This document shows positions 34,423-44,379 of a stretch of DNA of 58,454 nucleotides, piece after piece. The stretch comes from Lachnospiraceae bacterium UBA2860 (GTDB lineage Bacteria > Bacillota > Clostridia > Lachnospirales > Lachnospiraceae). The notes beneath the pieces were generated by a model. That model saw nothing but the letters and a program-made list of their open reading frames with translations. It had not been told where the DNA came from and searched no databases. The translations under genes and the position numbers were made by a program. The stretch spans positions 76,243 to 134,696 of the forward strand of contig DEFE01000018.1 of the NCBI GenBank assembly GCA_002350625.1. Direction: 5' to 3'. How positions within the stretch are numbered: position 1 is the first letter of the stretch; each line of letters opens with the position of its first letter.

Positions 34423-35289
34423 GTGGATGCTCTGTTCAGTAAGATTACGGAGTGGCTGAAGGAGCTTCTGACTGCTTCCACCATGAACAACCTGACGCGC
34501 ATGTTTGAGTCGGTCAACAGTCAGGTAACGGAAGTCGCGGGGGAGGTTGGCACTCCTCCGCAATCCTTTCAGCCGGGCATTTTCGACATGATCCGGAATC
34601 TCTCGGAATCCGTGATCATGCCGGTTGCCGGTATCATTCTCACATTTATCGCCTGCTATGAACTGATCCATTTGGTGACGGACACCAACAACCTGGCGAA
34701 TCTCGACACCTGGATTTTCTTCAAGTGGGTTTTCAAGACTGCGATCGCAGTCCTCATCATTTCCAACACATTCAATATCATCATGGCAGTCTTTGACGTG
34801 GCGCAGAACGTCGTGAACCAGAGCGCCGGCATCATCAGCGGGAGCACGGAACTCAGTGCGGATGCACTGGCCAACGTGGAGACCCAGTTGAATGAGATGG
34901 AACTCGGGCCACTTTTCGGTATGTTCCTGGAATCGTTCCTGCTGCAGATCCTGCTCAGAATTATGTCAGTTGTCGTATTCGTGATCGTCTACGGCCGCAT
35001 GATCGAGATCTATATGATGATCTCCCTCGCACCGATTCCTGCAGCAACAGTCGGTAACCGGGAACAGAGCGTTATCGGACAGAACTATTTCCGATCTCTC
35101 CTTGCATTGGCATTCCAGGGATTCCTGATCATGATCTGCGTCGCCATCTATGCAGTGCTGATTAACCAGTTTGCGTTGTCGGATGACATCCTGGTGGGCG
35201 TCTGGAAGATTGTCGGGTATACGCTGCTGCTTGTCTTTACGTTATTTAAGACGGGAAGCCTTGCAAAATCTGTTTTCGATGCCCATTAG
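34423..35289 (+). CDS. VirB6/TrbL-like channel protein
   Basis: This 288-residue membrane protein has five or six helices, among them VIMPVAGIILTFIACYELIH, WVFKTAIAVLIISNTFNIIM and LLALAFQGFLIMICVAIYAV. The loop MIEIYMMISLAPIPAATVGN with REQSVIGQNYFRSL (about 197-228) is characteristic of the CD0411/TrbL-like mating channel protein in these elements. It starts with GTG 34423, behind GGGAGGTGAT. It is 19 bp after Maff2 and before PrgI in the usual order. Confidence 0.85.
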   Translation: MDALFSKITEWLKELLTASTMNNLTRMFESVNSQVTEVAGEVGTPPQSFQPGIFDMIRNLSESVIMPVAGIILTFIACYELIHLVTDTNNLANLDTWIFFKWVFKTAIAVLIISNTFNIIMAVFDVAQNVVNQSAGIISGSTELSADALANVETQLNEMELGPLFGMFLESFLLQILLRIMSVVVFVIVYGRMIEIYMMISLAPIPAATVGNREQSVIGQNYFRSLLALAFQGFLIMICVAIYAVLINQFALSDDILVGVWKIVGYTLLLVFTLFKTGSLAKSVFDAH

Positions 35290-35378
35290 AAGTTGATTTA
35301 TTGGGAATCAACAAGTGGAGTGACAAAAAGCAGTAAAAAAAGGAGTTGCGAAAATGCTGTTTTCAGGAGGTTAGCATT

Positions 35379-35885
35379 TTGGAAAATCTGTATGCAAATG
35401 TCCCCCGTGATCTCACGCGGGTCAAGAGCAAGGTGTTTCTGAATCTCACGAGACGCCAGCTCATCTGTTTCGGGGCGGCCGCAGCTATTGGCGTGCCGCT
35501 CTTTTTCCTCATAAAGAAGTCGGGAAATGTCACCCTCGCCTCGCTGGCCATGATCGCGGTGATGATGCCGTTTTTCTTTCTCGCTCTGTACGAAAGGAAC
35601 GGCAGGCCCATGGAGGTCCTGATCCGCCATTATATAGATGCCCGGTTTAAGAGGCCGAAGGTGAGGCAGTACCGGACGGACAATGTTTATTCTGCAGCGG
35701 AACGCGCTGCACATACACGGAAGGAGGTCGCCAGAATTGTTTCAGAATCGAAAGGAAAGAAGGGCACAGGGAAAGCAGGGAAGGGTGCCGGAAAAAAAGC
35801 CATCGCCGGTAAGGATGCCGGAAGGGCTCACAAAAAAGGAGCGGCAGGAAATCGAGGACGTCGTGCGCCGCGCAAGAAAAAATAA
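35379..35885 (+). CDS. PrgI-family membrane protein
   Basis: A 168-residue VirB3-like part of the mating channel. TTG 35379 has AGGAGG eight bases upstream. The N-terminal half has the family pattern NVPRDLTRVKSKVFLNLTRR and two membrane helices (ICFGAAAAIGVPLFFLI and LASLAMIAVMMPFFFLALY). The last 60 residues are lysine-, glycine- and alanine-rich. The C-terminal 149 bases overlap the VirB4 gene in another frame. Such an overlap is large and may link synthesis of the two proteins. Confidence 0.85.
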   Translation: MENLYANVPRDLTRVKSKVFLNLTRRQLICFGAAAAIGVPLFFLIKKSGNVTLASLAMIAVMMPFFFLALYERNGRPMEVLIRHYIDARFKRPKVRQYRTDNVYSAAERAAHTRKEVARIVSESKGKKGTGKAGKGAGKKAIAGKDAGRAHKKGAAGNRGRRAPRKKK

Positions 35886-38742
35886 GGGGATCCCCCAGAC
35901 GGCCCAGCAGTCCATCCCCTTTGACCGCATCTGGAAGGAAGGGGTCATCCGGGTGACGGAAGGTTACTACTCAAAAACCATCGAGTATGAGGACATCAAC
36001 TACCAGCTCAGCACGCAGGCGGATAAGAAATCCATCCTGGAGGAATGGAGCGGCTTCCTGAACTTCTTCGACAGCTCGATCCATTTTGAATTCTCTTTCA
36101 TGAATGCCCTGACGGACAAGCTGCTTTTCGCAAAGAAGATCCGGATCCCGATGGCAGACGATGCCTTCAACGATCTTAGGAAGGAGTTTAACCAGATGCT
36201 GGCCCTGCAGCTGAAGAAAGGAAACAACGGCCTCACGAAGCGGAAGTTCCTGACCTTTGGCATTTACGCAAATAACCTCCGGCAGGCAGTGCCCCGTTTA
36301 AACCACATCCAGGCGGACCTCATCAATAACTTCCGCCAGATGGGCGTGGAGGCCAGAGTCTTGGACGGCGCGGAGCGGCTGGAAGTGATGCATGCGATGT
36401 TTCATGTAATCAACCCGGAGCAGTTCCATTTCACATGGAAATATCTGGCGGATTCCGGTCTTTCGGTAAAGGATTTTGTCGCCCCTTCCTCCTTTAACTT
36501 CACCGGGAGGAGGACGATGGAGATCGGGGAAATGCCGTGTGCCGTGAGCTGCCTGCAGATTGCCGCGTCCCAGCTGCCGGACAACATGCTGAAGGATTTC
36601 CTCGACATGGAATCCGGGCAGATCGTCACGATCCATGTCCGTTCCCTTGACCAGAATGCGGCCGTCAAAATGGTAAAGCACACGATCACGGAGCTGGACC
36701 GTTCCAAGATTGAGGAGCAGAAAAAAGCAGTCCGTGCCGGGTACGATATGGATATCATTCCTTCCGACCTGGCCACCTATGGACGTGATGCCAAGTCACT
36801 TCTTGAGGAACTCCAGAGTCAGGATCAGCGCCTCTTCATGGTGACATTCCTTATCCTGACAACCGGGAAAACCAAACAGGAACTGGAAACCAACCTGCTG
36901 CAGGTGTCCTCGATCGCGCAGAAACACAGCTGCCAGATCATCCGCCTGGACTATGAACAGGAGCCCGGCCTTATGAGCTGCCTGCCCCTTGCGTGGAACC
37001 AGATTGATATCGAGAGGGCGCTGACCACATCGGCGACGGCGATCATGGTCCCGTTTACCACTCAGGAACTGTTCCAAACAAATGACGAGGCGATTTACAG
37101 CGGCCTCAATGCTTTATCCGGAAACATGATTTTCCTGGACAGGAAGAGGCTGAAGACGCCAAACGGCCTGATCCTCGGGACTCCCGGTTCAGGAAAATCC
37201 TTTACCACAAAGCGTGAGATTTACAGTGTGTTCCTTTCGACAAAGGATGACATCATCGTGTGCGATCCCGAGTCTGAATACACGGCCCTTGTGCAGAGTC
37301 TTAACGGCCAGGTGATCCGGATCAGCCCGAACAGTACCCAGTCCATCAACCCGATGGATATCAACGTGAACTATTCGGAGGAAGACAACCCGGTAGCATT
37401 GAAGGCGGATTTCATCCTGTCGTTCTGTGAACTGATTCTGGGCGACCGGAACGGTTTACAGCCGATTGAGAAGACTGTGATTGACCGCTGTGTCCACACG
37501 GTTTACGACCGGTATTTTCTGGATCCGAAACCTGAGAACATGCCGATCCTGGAGGACCTTTACAATGAACTTCTCCGGCAGAATGAACACGAGGCGCAGC
37601 GCGTCGCGACGGCATTGGAACTCTATGTCAACGGTTCACTGAACATTTTCAATAAGCGCACAAACGTGGACATCACCAACCGTGTGATCTGCTATGACAT
37701 CCGGGATCTCGGCAAGCAGCTGAAGAAACTGGGCATGCTGATTGTCCAGGACCAGGTGTGGAACCGCGTCACAGTGAACCGGTACCAGAAAAAGACAACC
37801 CGTTATTATATCGACGAATTTCACCTGCTGCTCCACGAGGAACAGACGGCCGCGTATTCCGTCGAGATCTGGAAGCGCTTCCGTAAGTGGGGCGGCATTC
37901 CTACGGGCATCACGCAGAACATCAAGGACCTGCTGTCCAGCCGGGAGGTGGAGAATATCTTTGAGAACTCCGAGTATATCTGCATGCTGAACCAGGCCTC
38001 CGAGGACAGGCAGATCCTTGCGCAGCACCTCGGCATCAGCCCCCATCAGCTGAAATACGTCACCCGAGTCGGGGAAGGAACCGGGCTCATTTTTTACGGC
38101 AACCTGATACTGCCCTTCGTGGATCATTTCCCGAAGGATACGAAGATGTACCAGATCATGACAACCAAGCTGTCCGAGACAGGAGACGAGAGACCTGTTT
38201 TGGGATTGTCTGCTGGAAATGCTTCCGATACCGACACATCTGAGAAAAATGATTCAGATGGAGTGGACGCCGGTGCGGAAGGCGGATCTGAAGGCGGGAT
38301 GGAATTGACCAAAAAAGCCCCCGGGGACTCTGCTGATGAAACGGCAGTGGAAGAAGCAGATGAAATGATCGAGGTTCCGGATGAGCTGACGAAGGAAGCG
38401 GAAGCCCTTGGGGAACTGCGGGAGGATTGGCCGCTGATCAAACCGATTAAGTTTGAGCTGCCGGAGGAAGCTCCTGCAGGGATTGCTTCTGACAATACTA
38501 AAGAAGAAGCAAAAGAGAAAGCAAAAGAGAAAGCTGAACCTGAAACAAAGCATGATGCTGATAAACCTGCAAAGAAACCGGCGAAGAAACAGGCCTCATC
38601 GCGGAAAAAGACTATTGTCCTGACTCCTCCGGATGGCATCGAATCGCTTTCAGTGGAAGAACCGGAGAAACCGAAGCCGAAGCGGAGCAGGGCAAAGAAA
38701 ACTGCGGATAAAGCACCTGAAGTGACGGAGGAGAAAACGTGA
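35737..38742 (+). CDS. VirB4-like conjugation ATPase
   Basis: This 1001-residue VirB4/TraE-type ATPase powers the mating channel. I chose TTG 35737, about nine bases after AAGGAGG, since the upstream part of the frame lies inside PrgI. Walker A is GTPGSGKSFTTK (Lys487) and Walker B YYIDEFHLLLHEEQT (about 690-705), followed by WGGIPTGITQNIKDLL. The last 180 residues are an acidic and lysine-rich extension that ends in KPKRSRAKKTADKAPEV. That tail is longer than in many homologues and may be a flexible interaction region. It overlaps the NlpC/P60 gene by four bases. Confidence 0.93.
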   Translation: MFQNRKERRAQGKQGRVPEKKPSPVRMPEGLTKKERQEIEDVVRRARKNKGIPQTAQQSIPFDRIWKEGVIRVTEGYYSKTIEYEDINYQLSTQADKKSILEEWSGFLNFFDSSIHFEFSFMNALTDKLLFAKKIRIPMADDAFNDLRKEFNQMLALQLKKGNNGLTKRKFLTFGIYANNLRQAVPRLNHIQADLINNFRQMGVEARVLDGAERLEVMHAMFHVINPEQFHFTWKYLADSGLSVKDFVAPSSFNFTGRRTMEIGEMPCAVSCLQIAASQLPDNMLKDFLDMESGQIVTIHVRSLDQNAAVKMVKHTITELDRSKIEEQKKAVRAGYDMDIIPSDLATYGRDAKSLLEELQSQDQRLFMVTFLILTTGKTKQELETNLLQVSSIAQKHSCQIIRLDYEQEPGLMSCLPLAWNQIDIERALTTSATAIMVPFTTQELFQTNDEAIYSGLNALSGNMIFLDRKRLKTPNGLILGTPGSGKSFTTKREIYSVFLSTKDDIIVCDPESEYTALVQSLNGQVIRISPNSTQSINPMDINVNYSEEDNPVALKADFILSFCELILGDRNGLQPIEKTVIDRCVHTVYDRYFLDPKPENMPILEDLYNELLRQNEHEAQRVATALELYVNGSLNIFNKRTNVDITNRVICYDIRDLGKQLKKLGMLIVQDQVWNRVTVNRYQKKTTRYYIDEFHLLLHEEQTAAYSVEIWKRFRKWGGIPTGITQNIKDLLSSREVENIFENSEYICMLNQASEDRQILAQHLGISPHQLKYVTRVGEGTGLIFYGNLILPFVDHFPKDTKMYQIMTTKLSETGDERPVLGLSAGNASDTDTSEKNDSDGVDAGAEGGSEGGMELTKKAPGDSADETAVEEADEMIEVPDELTKEAEALGELREDWPLIKPIKFELPEEAPAGIASDNTKEEAKEKAKEKAEPETKHDADKPAKKPAKKQASSRKKTIVLTPPDGIESLSVEEPEKPKPKRSRAKKTADKAPEVTEEKT

Positions 38743-41459
38743 TTAAGGAAAAGGATTCCTCATTTGGGAATCGCGGCAGGGATGCCCCAAAACGGAACAA
38801 TGCCCAGCAGCGGGAAAGAAAATATGCGGATTCCATCAGGGACGGATTGGATGCGGAAGTCAAACCGACAGAAGCGGACAGTCCGTTTTCTGCTGTCGGA
38901 AGGGAAGATGCAGATGCTCAGACTTCCGGGATAGAAACACCGGGTGAGAATCACCGGAGTTCTTTCCAGACCTTTGAGAGTGTATCCGGAATCCGTGAAG
39001 GCCGGTCCAGTTCTATCAGGGAAGGAAGCAATTCCAAAAAGAGTAAGCATGGAATCCATACCGGTAAATCCGGGAATGATTTCCGGAGCCAGAAGGAGCG
39101 GGCTAAGCGGCGGCAGGTGCAGGATGGTTACGGGAGCAACAAAGTTGATCCGGATACAGATTTAAAGGCCTTCCCTGATGAGGAGATGGAAGGACTGAGC
39201 GATGGTAATGCGAATCCTATTGAGAGCAACAGACAGCCAGGACAGAAAACTGCCCCAGGTGGAAAAAGCAGCTCGGCTGTCCAAAAGCAGCGGATCCGGA
39301 GGAGCTATGCGAGACAGCTGCGGGCGGAGGAGACGGAAGAAGCCGGTGAGGAATCAATTTTCAGCAATACCAGAAACAGAGAAATCTCCGGAAAACAGAA
39401 AACCGTCTTCGGCTCGTCCCGGCAGTCTTCCGGAACCTCCTGGCATGAACGGAAATCCGGGAGTGCATTTTCAGAGGATTCCCAGGCGGATACAGCCGGT
39501 GGCTTTTACCGAAATGAGGCCGCTGCGGAGCAGGCAGTAAAGGGATCAAAAGAGGCAGGTGCCAGTGCAGCCACCTCCAGAAGAAAGGGGATGCGCTGGC
39601 GGTCTTCCGATTCCCTGAAGGCAGAAGCCGTTGGCGAGGCAGAAGTTGAAGAAAAGACTCACAGCCGCAAAGGTGCTTTTGGCGGGGCTGTATTAACCGG
39701 TGCCTATGTCATTGGCCGTGGAGCTAGCGAAGCGTCCGGGGACAGCCGGGAGGACCTGTCAGAGAGGACCTTTCGCACTACAACCGGGGCAGGGAAAAAG
39801 GCAGCGTTTGAGGTGTCGCGGGGTGCGCGGGACATGGCGGGGAGGCATTTCCACAATGGGAGAATTGCAGGTGTATCTGCCGATGGTTCTGCAGCCACAT
39901 CCTTCTTCAACCGCAATACAGCGAGGCAGGTGGCGGCGGATCGATGGAGTGCGGCTGCCAGTACCGCCCAGAAGCGGCAGATCCGGAAAGCCTATGCCAG
40001 GGCGGAAAGCCGGCTGCTCAAGATTCCTATCCTGAAGCGGATCCACAGGAAGCGGAACGAAGAGCTGGTCCTGCGCGAAAGCAAGACAGCTTTCCTGCGG
40101 ATCGCGGATTTCATCCGGAAGAAGCCGGTCATCATCCTTGTGCTTGTGATCACACTGCTTTTCGGCGGGTTCTACACTTCGCTTATGTCGGTCGGGACAG
40201 CACTGGTCGGACAGGTCCAGGGGTTTGCCACCACGGCCACGTCATTTACGGCAGATGATGCAGACATTCTTGGTGCCAACGAGGATTATAAGGCCATGGA
40301 AAATGAGCTGCGGATGAAGCTGCTGTACCCGGAAGGCTATTACCCCGGGTACGTGAATTACCAGACGGGGGCCATTTCCATCGGGCATGATCCGTATAAG
40401 TTGATTGCCCTGCTGACGGTGTTGCATGAGCGGTTTACGAGGGCGGAAGTACAGGAATCACTGAAGACAATCTTTGCCCTGCAGTACAACGTGTCCGTGG
40501 AAAATGTCACCGGCCGGTCGCAGCACAAAACCGTGACGGTGGGCCAGTCCCTTGGCACGGTGGTTACCTCCGGTTACTGCAACTGTTCGATCTGCTGCGG
40601 TCAGTGGGCAGGAGGGCCAACAGCCAGCGGCACCACACCGGTGGCGAACCATACCATTGCGGTTGATTCGCAGAACCCGATCGTTCCCATGGGAACAAAG
40701 ATCGTGATGAACGGGATTGAGTATACCGTGGAGGACACGGGGCCTCTGGAGAGATACGGTGTAGCCTTTGATGTTTACTACGACGATCATCAGGTTGCGG
40801 AGAATCACGGTCACCAGAACTGGGAAGCCTATATCGCGGATGACAACGGGTCAAAGACGGTGGAAGTCACGATTTATAACTCGCTTCCGACACTGAGCCT
40901 TTCTATTCAGAACGGCAGCATTGATACGGCGGCAAGGGCACTCTTAAGTGACGATGAGTTGCAGCGTTATTACGTGATCATCGAGACAAAGGGCAACCGC
41001 CCGGATCTCTTTGCGGATGACATCTATGCCAATACGACGGAAGGCGTCAACTGGGCACCCCCGGGATCGGCACTGTCAGATGAGCGTTTCCGGAACATGT
41101 ACAACGAGGCGATCAAATATCTCGGCTACCCCTATGTCTGGGGCGGTGAAAGTCCGGATACGAGTTTCGACTGTTCGGGATTTGTAAGCTGGGTGATCAA
41201 CCACTGCGGGAACGGCTGGAACTACGGCCGCCTGGACTGCCGGGAACTGTGGGCGTTGACCATGCGGGTATCGGAGGCGGATGTGAGGCCCGGGGATCTG
41301 GTTTTCTTCCAGGGAACCTGGGATGTGGAAGGCGCATCGCATGTGGGGATTGTTCTCGGGAATGGGATGATGATCCACTGTGGGCATCCGGTGCAGATCG
41401 CAAGCTACAAAACAGAGTACTTCAGTGCTCATTTCATGGGCTACGGGCGTTTGCCATAA
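38739..41459 (+). CDS. NlpC/P60 peptidoglycan hydrolase of the mating channel
   Basis: This 906-residue VirB1-like cell-wall hydrolase (CD1108 type) opens the wall for the channel. The first 450 residues are low-complexity, charged and mostly cytoplasmic. One membrane helix follows (PVIILVLVITLLFGGFY, about 467-483). A 3D/double-psi domain comes next (AVDSQNPIVPMGTKIVMNG and VEDTGPLERYGVAFDVYY). The NlpC/P60 domain has TSFDCSGFVSW (catalytic Cys near 812) and ASHVGIVLGNG for the His. Both domains face outside. It is the fifth gene of the channel operon. Confidence 0.92.
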   Translation: MIKEKDSSFGNRGRDAPKRNNAQQRERKYADSIRDGLDAEVKPTEADSPFSAVGREDADAQTSGIETPGENHRSSFQTFESVSGIREGRSSSIREGSNSKKSKHGIHTGKSGNDFRSQKERAKRRQVQDGYGSNKVDPDTDLKAFPDEEMEGLSDGNANPIESNRQPGQKTAPGGKSSSAVQKQRIRRSYARQLRAEETEEAGEESIFSNTRNREISGKQKTVFGSSRQSSGTSWHERKSGSAFSEDSQADTAGGFYRNEAAAEQAVKGSKEAGASAATSRRKGMRWRSSDSLKAEAVGEAEVEEKTHSRKGAFGGAVLTGAYVIGRGASEASGDSREDLSERTFRTTTGAGKKAAFEVSRGARDMAGRHFHNGRIAGVSADGSAATSFFNRNTARQVAADRWSAAASTAQKRQIRKAYARAESRLLKIPILKRIHRKRNEELVLRESKTAFLRIADFIRKKPVIILVLVITLLFGGFYTSLMSVGTALVGQVQGFATTATSFTADDADILGANEDYKAMENELRMKLLYPEGYYPGYVNYQTGAISIGHDPYKLIALLTVLHERFTRAEVQESLKTIFALQYNVSVENVTGRSQHKTVTVGQSLGTVVTSGYCNCSICCGQWAGGPTASGTTPVANHTIAVDSQNPIVPMGTKIVMNGIEYTVEDTGPLERYGVAFDVYYDDHQVAENHGHQNWEAYIADDNGSKTVEVTIYNSLPTLSLSIQNGSIDTAARALLSDDELQRYYVIIETKGNRPDLFADDIYANTTEGVNWAPPGSALSDERFRNMYNEAIKYLGYPYVWGGESPDTSFDCSGFVSWVINHCGNGWNYGRLDCRELWALTMRVSEADVRPGDLVFFQGTWDVEGASHVGIVLGNGMMIHCGHPVQIASYKTEYFSAHFMGYGRLP

Positions 41460-41521
41460 GCAATGTCTGTAGTCCATTTTCATATCCGGAACAATTCTGA
41501 CTGGTGAGAAAGGGACTGCTT

Positions 41522-41740
41522 ATGACACGAAAAGAAAAGATTGCTGAGGAGCTGGCCCGGGCGAAAGAACGCCGGGCCGCTCTCGATAAAAGGATTGAGG
41601 AACTGGAACAGAAACTGATTGAAGCGGAGAATTCGGAGATCATCGGCATTGTCCGGGACGCGGATCTGTCTGCGGAGGAACTGTTCAGGGTAATGGCCTA
41701 CGCTAAGAAAGCCATGGCAATGAAACAGAAGGAGGAGTAA
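41522..41740 (+). CDS. DUF4315 family protein
   Basis: A 72-residue coiled-coil protein (EELARAKERRAALDKRIEEL, then EQKLIEAENSEIIGIVRDAD). The family is found between the NlpC/P60 and DUF4366 genes in Tn1549-like elements. Function is unknown. I chose ATG 41522, with GAAAGGGA upstream; an in-frame GTG at 41504 is possible. It is seven bases before DUF4366. Confidence 0.85.
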   Translation: MTRKEKIAEELARAKERRAALDKRIEELEQKLIEAENSEIIGIVRDADLSAEELFRVMAYAKKAMAMKQKEE

Positions 41741-41746
41741 AATCAG

Positions 41747-42589
41747 ATGAAACGATATCTTATAAAAATGACAGCTGCTTTCCTTAGCGGCGCGCTTCTT
41801 ACAGGCTGCAGTGTAATTCCCGCATACGCAAACAGCGGTGAGGATCCGAACCCGGAGGAAGTGATTACCTCATTTGAGGAACTGGAACTGATCCGGCCTG
41901 TTGACGATGAAGATGAGGAAGAAGATCCTCCCGTCGCGGAAGCCAGGATTGTGGACGACATCAATGCAGAAGAGGACGAGTACGAGGACAACAGCCTGAC
42001 CGCACTGACGCCGGAAGGCAATATGACCCTGGTGGATGACATCACCACAAAAGGCGGCAAGCAGTTCCTGACGATGACGTCGAGATCCGGGAGTTACTTT
42101 TATATCGTCATTGACAGGGCAAAGAGCGGTGAGAACAATGTCTACTTCCTGAACCAAGTTGATGAGCGTGATCTTCTTTCCAGCATGAACGAAGAGGACC
42201 GGACCTTCCTTGAGGAGGAAGCGAAGAAGAAAGCCGAAGAAGAGGCTGCTTTGCAAGCAGCGGAGAAGGCGAAACAGGAAGAGGAGGCCGCGGCTGCAGC
42301 TGCAGCAGAATCAGCGGCCGCACAGGCAGAGTCGGAAGCAGCCACTTCCAGGGAGACCCGGACACATGCCGAGATTAAGATCGGCGATTTAATGATTACT
42401 CCCCAGATGGAAGCGATTCTCGCTTGCGCAGGTATCCTTGTGGCTGTGCTTGTAATTTTCCTCGTTGTCTTCAAAAAGAAGAAACCTGCAGAGCAGGAAG
42501 CAGATCCGGATGACTATGACGACTACGATGATGAGTTTGACGAGGAACCCGAGCAGGAAGTCGATGGATTTGATGAGGAAGAGGAATAA
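41747..42589 (+). CDS. DUF4366 family membrane protein
   Basis: This 280-residue protein has a lipoprotein-like signal (AAFLSGALLTGCSVIPAYA), an acidic ectodomain and an alanine/glutamate-rich coiled coil (about 150-200). A membrane helix (ACAGILVAVLVIFLVVF) and a very acidic tail end it. The family is a conserved part of these ICE transfer operons, and its role in the channel is unknown. The segment FLTMTSRSGSYFYIVIDRAK with SGENNVYFLNQVDE (about 105-140) is the family core. It is the last gene of the transfer operon. Confidence 0.87.
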   Translation: MKRYLIKMTAAFLSGALLTGCSVIPAYANSGEDPNPEEVITSFEELELIRPVDDEDEEEDPPVAEARIVDDINAEEDEYEDNSLTALTPEGNMTLVDDITTKGGKQFLTMTSRSGSYFYIVIDRAKSGENNVYFLNQVDERDLLSSMNEEDRTFLEEEAKKKAEEEAALQAAEKAKQEEEAAAAAAAESAAAQAESEAATSRETRTHAEIKIGDLMITPQMEAILACAGILVAVLVIFLVVFKKKKPAEQEADPDDYDDYDDEFDEEPEQEVDGFDEEEE

Positions 42590-42599
42590 GATTGACGGT

Positions 42600-42614
42600 G
42601 GGTGCTTAGCACCC
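42600..42614 (+). terminator. Short hairpin after DUF4366
   Basis: GGGTGC-TTA-GCACCC is followed by CCCTATACATAGG. The hairpin is short with no T tract, so terminator activity is uncertain. It marks the junction with AT-rich cargo. Confidence 0.4.
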
Positions 42615-42680
42615 CCCTATACATAGGTTTGATGCATATCTGAAGACATCAATAACTCGGGATTTGTAGGTGAGTGGATA

Positions 42681-43232
42681 ATGAGATTGAAAGCGGTAAT
42701 TGTTTCATTTAGTTCAAGAAAAGATGGCAACTGTGCAAAAATTGGAAAACTTATCAATGAGAATATCCAGGATTCTATTTTGTTCAGCTTTTCAGATTTT
42801 TCCATTCAAACCTGTGGTGAATGCAATTATGATTGTTTCAAAAAAAGGGGAAAGTGTCCTTATGTCGGAGACATGGAATGTGATATGCTTGATTCCATCG
42901 TTCAAAGTGAGATAGCTTACTTTGTTTTACCGAATTACTGTGATTATCCCTGTGCCAATTATTTTGCTTTTAATGAACGCAGTCAATGCTATTTTCAGGG
43001 AAAGCCGGATCTTTTGAATGCTTATCTTAGAATTCCTAAGCGTAGTATTGTTGTCAGCAACACAAATGAAGAGAATTTCATCAAAGCGCTTTCTTATCAA
43101 ACGAATCAAGATCCGGTCGTTTTGTTTCTATCCGCCAAACAGTATGGTAAAAGTAGTATTCAGGGAGATCTGTTGACAAACGAAAAAGCAGTTTCAGACA
43201 TTATGGAGTTCATTGGTAAATCATTTCAGTAG
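42681..43232 (+). CDS. Flavodoxin-like NAD(P)H-FMN reductase
   Basis: A 183-residue flavodoxin-fold protein. It begins AVIVSFSSRKDGNCAKIGKL, where the SxSxxxGNxxK pattern binds FMN phosphate, and has CGECNYDCFKKRGKCPY, like the cysteine-containing iron-sulfur flavoproteins and NADPH-dependent FMN reductases. The third part is shorter than in typical reductases. It is the first gene in an AT-rich block with codon use unlike the transfer genes, so it was probably acquired separately. The substrate is unknown. Confidence 0.75.
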   Translation: MRLKAVIVSFSSRKDGNCAKIGKLINENIQDSILFSFSDFSIQTCGECNYDCFKKRGKCPYVGDMECDMLDSIVQSEIAYFVLPNYCDYPCANYFAFNERSQCYFQGKPDLLNAYLRIPKRSIVVSNTNEENFIKALSYQTNQDPVVLFLSAKQYGKSSIQGDLLTNEKAVSDIMEFIGKSFQ

Positions 43233-43304
43233 GATTAACAAATTCCAGTTGAACATTTCAGGAAGAGGGCAGGAGTTATTCTTAATTTTTTGAGGAAAAT
43301 TGTT

Positions 43305-44333
43305 ATGCAATCATACACGTATATATCAGATGATCAAACATTTGCTTTTTCTGCTGAAAATCCCACAGGAGCACGTGGAGGAGGATCCAGAGGAGGGGAT
43401 TGCACAAAACTGTCCCCAACGGTGACCATTAAACCAGGAGAGACAGTTACCCTGGCTGAGATCAATGGATCCGGTGTAATCCAGAACATGTGGTTTACAG
43501 GATATGTCGGTCATGGGTTTATTCTCAGAATTTACTGGGATGGACAAGCGCATCCTTCTGTTGAAGCACCGCTGTCAGCTTTCTTTGGGTGCGCATATGA
43601 TGAGAATTTTGTAGACAGGGATGGTCGTTATCCGGTACTAAATTCTGCTGTTATGCTGGTAGCCCCTGGCCGTGGGTATAATTGCTTCTTTGAGATGCCT
43701 TTTAGAAAAAGATGCCGGATCACAATGGAAAATCGCAGCACCAAAGAGGAATCCTTGTATTATATCATAACAGGCTGCAGGAGAGAGCTGCCGGAGAATA
43801 TTGCGTATTTCCATGCGTCTTACCGCCAGGAACATCCGGTAAGAAAGGGTCGGAGCTATACGATTATCGATGGCATAGAAGGGAAAGGCCAGTTTCTTGG
43901 CGTTACACTTGCTGCCGGTATGAATGGGAATAATACCTGCTGGGTGGAAGGCGAAGCAAGAATGTATATTGATGATGATCAATACCCATCTATCCATTAC
44001 ACCGGAACAGAGGATTACTTTACAGGTTCTTACGGATTCGGGAATGACATTTATATCAAACAATATCAGACTTTCAGCGGTCATTACAGCGGACTTTTTG
44101 CGATTCTTGGGGAAAATCGGGAATTCTATAATGGACAACAGAGGTTTTTACTTTATCGTTTCCATGTTCCGGATCCAATTCATTTTAATCAGGCATTTCG
44201 CATGACAATCGACAACATGGGATGGACTGGTCCACGTTATGATGATTATACAAGTGTTGCATACTGGTATCAGACATTGCCGTCAGCCAAACTGAAGCCT
44301 CTGCCTGACGACAGTGAGATGTGCATGAGATGA
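43305..44333 (+). CDS. DUF2961 / GH172 family protein
   Basis: This 342-residue protein matches the DUF2961 family, recently grouped as glycoside hydrolase family 172, which includes difructose-anhydride and arabinofuranosidase activities. Signs include GARGGGSRGGDCTKLSP, the INGSGVIQNMWFTGY strand, EAPLSAFFGCAYDENF (about 81-96), the PSIHYTGTEDYFTGSYGFG segment (about 226-244) that carries conserved acids, and YRFHVPDPIHF. No signal peptide is seen. I chose ATG 43305 behind GAGGAAA; TTG 43290 is possible. It sits in the AT-rich cargo block of an ICE, which is an unusual home. Confidence 0.87.
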   Translation: MQSYTYISDDQTFAFSAENPTGARGGGSRGGDCTKLSPTVTIKPGETVTLAEINGSGVIQNMWFTGYVGHGFILRIYWDGQAHPSVEAPLSAFFGCAYDENFVDRDGRYPVLNSAVMLVAPGRGYNCFFEMPFRKRCRITMENRSTKEESLYYIITGCRRELPENIAYFHASYRQEHPVRKGRSYTIIDGIEGKGQFLGVTLAAGMNGNNTCWVEGEARMYIDDDQYPSIHYTGTEDYFTGSYGFGNDIYIKQYQTFSGHYSGLFAILGENREFYNGQQRFLLYRFHVPDPIHFNQAFRMTIDNMGWTGPRYDDYTSVAYWYQTLPSAKLKPLPDDSEMCMR

Positions 44334-44379
44334 AGCATGGATCTGGTTATTTAAAAAGACGTCTGATAAGGAATCTGTA

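Noticed and set aside
34001..34459. 152-codon frame across the Maff2 leader and gene
   Set aside because: It runs out of frame through Maff2, which has family support, and its product looks like translation of structured leader DNA.
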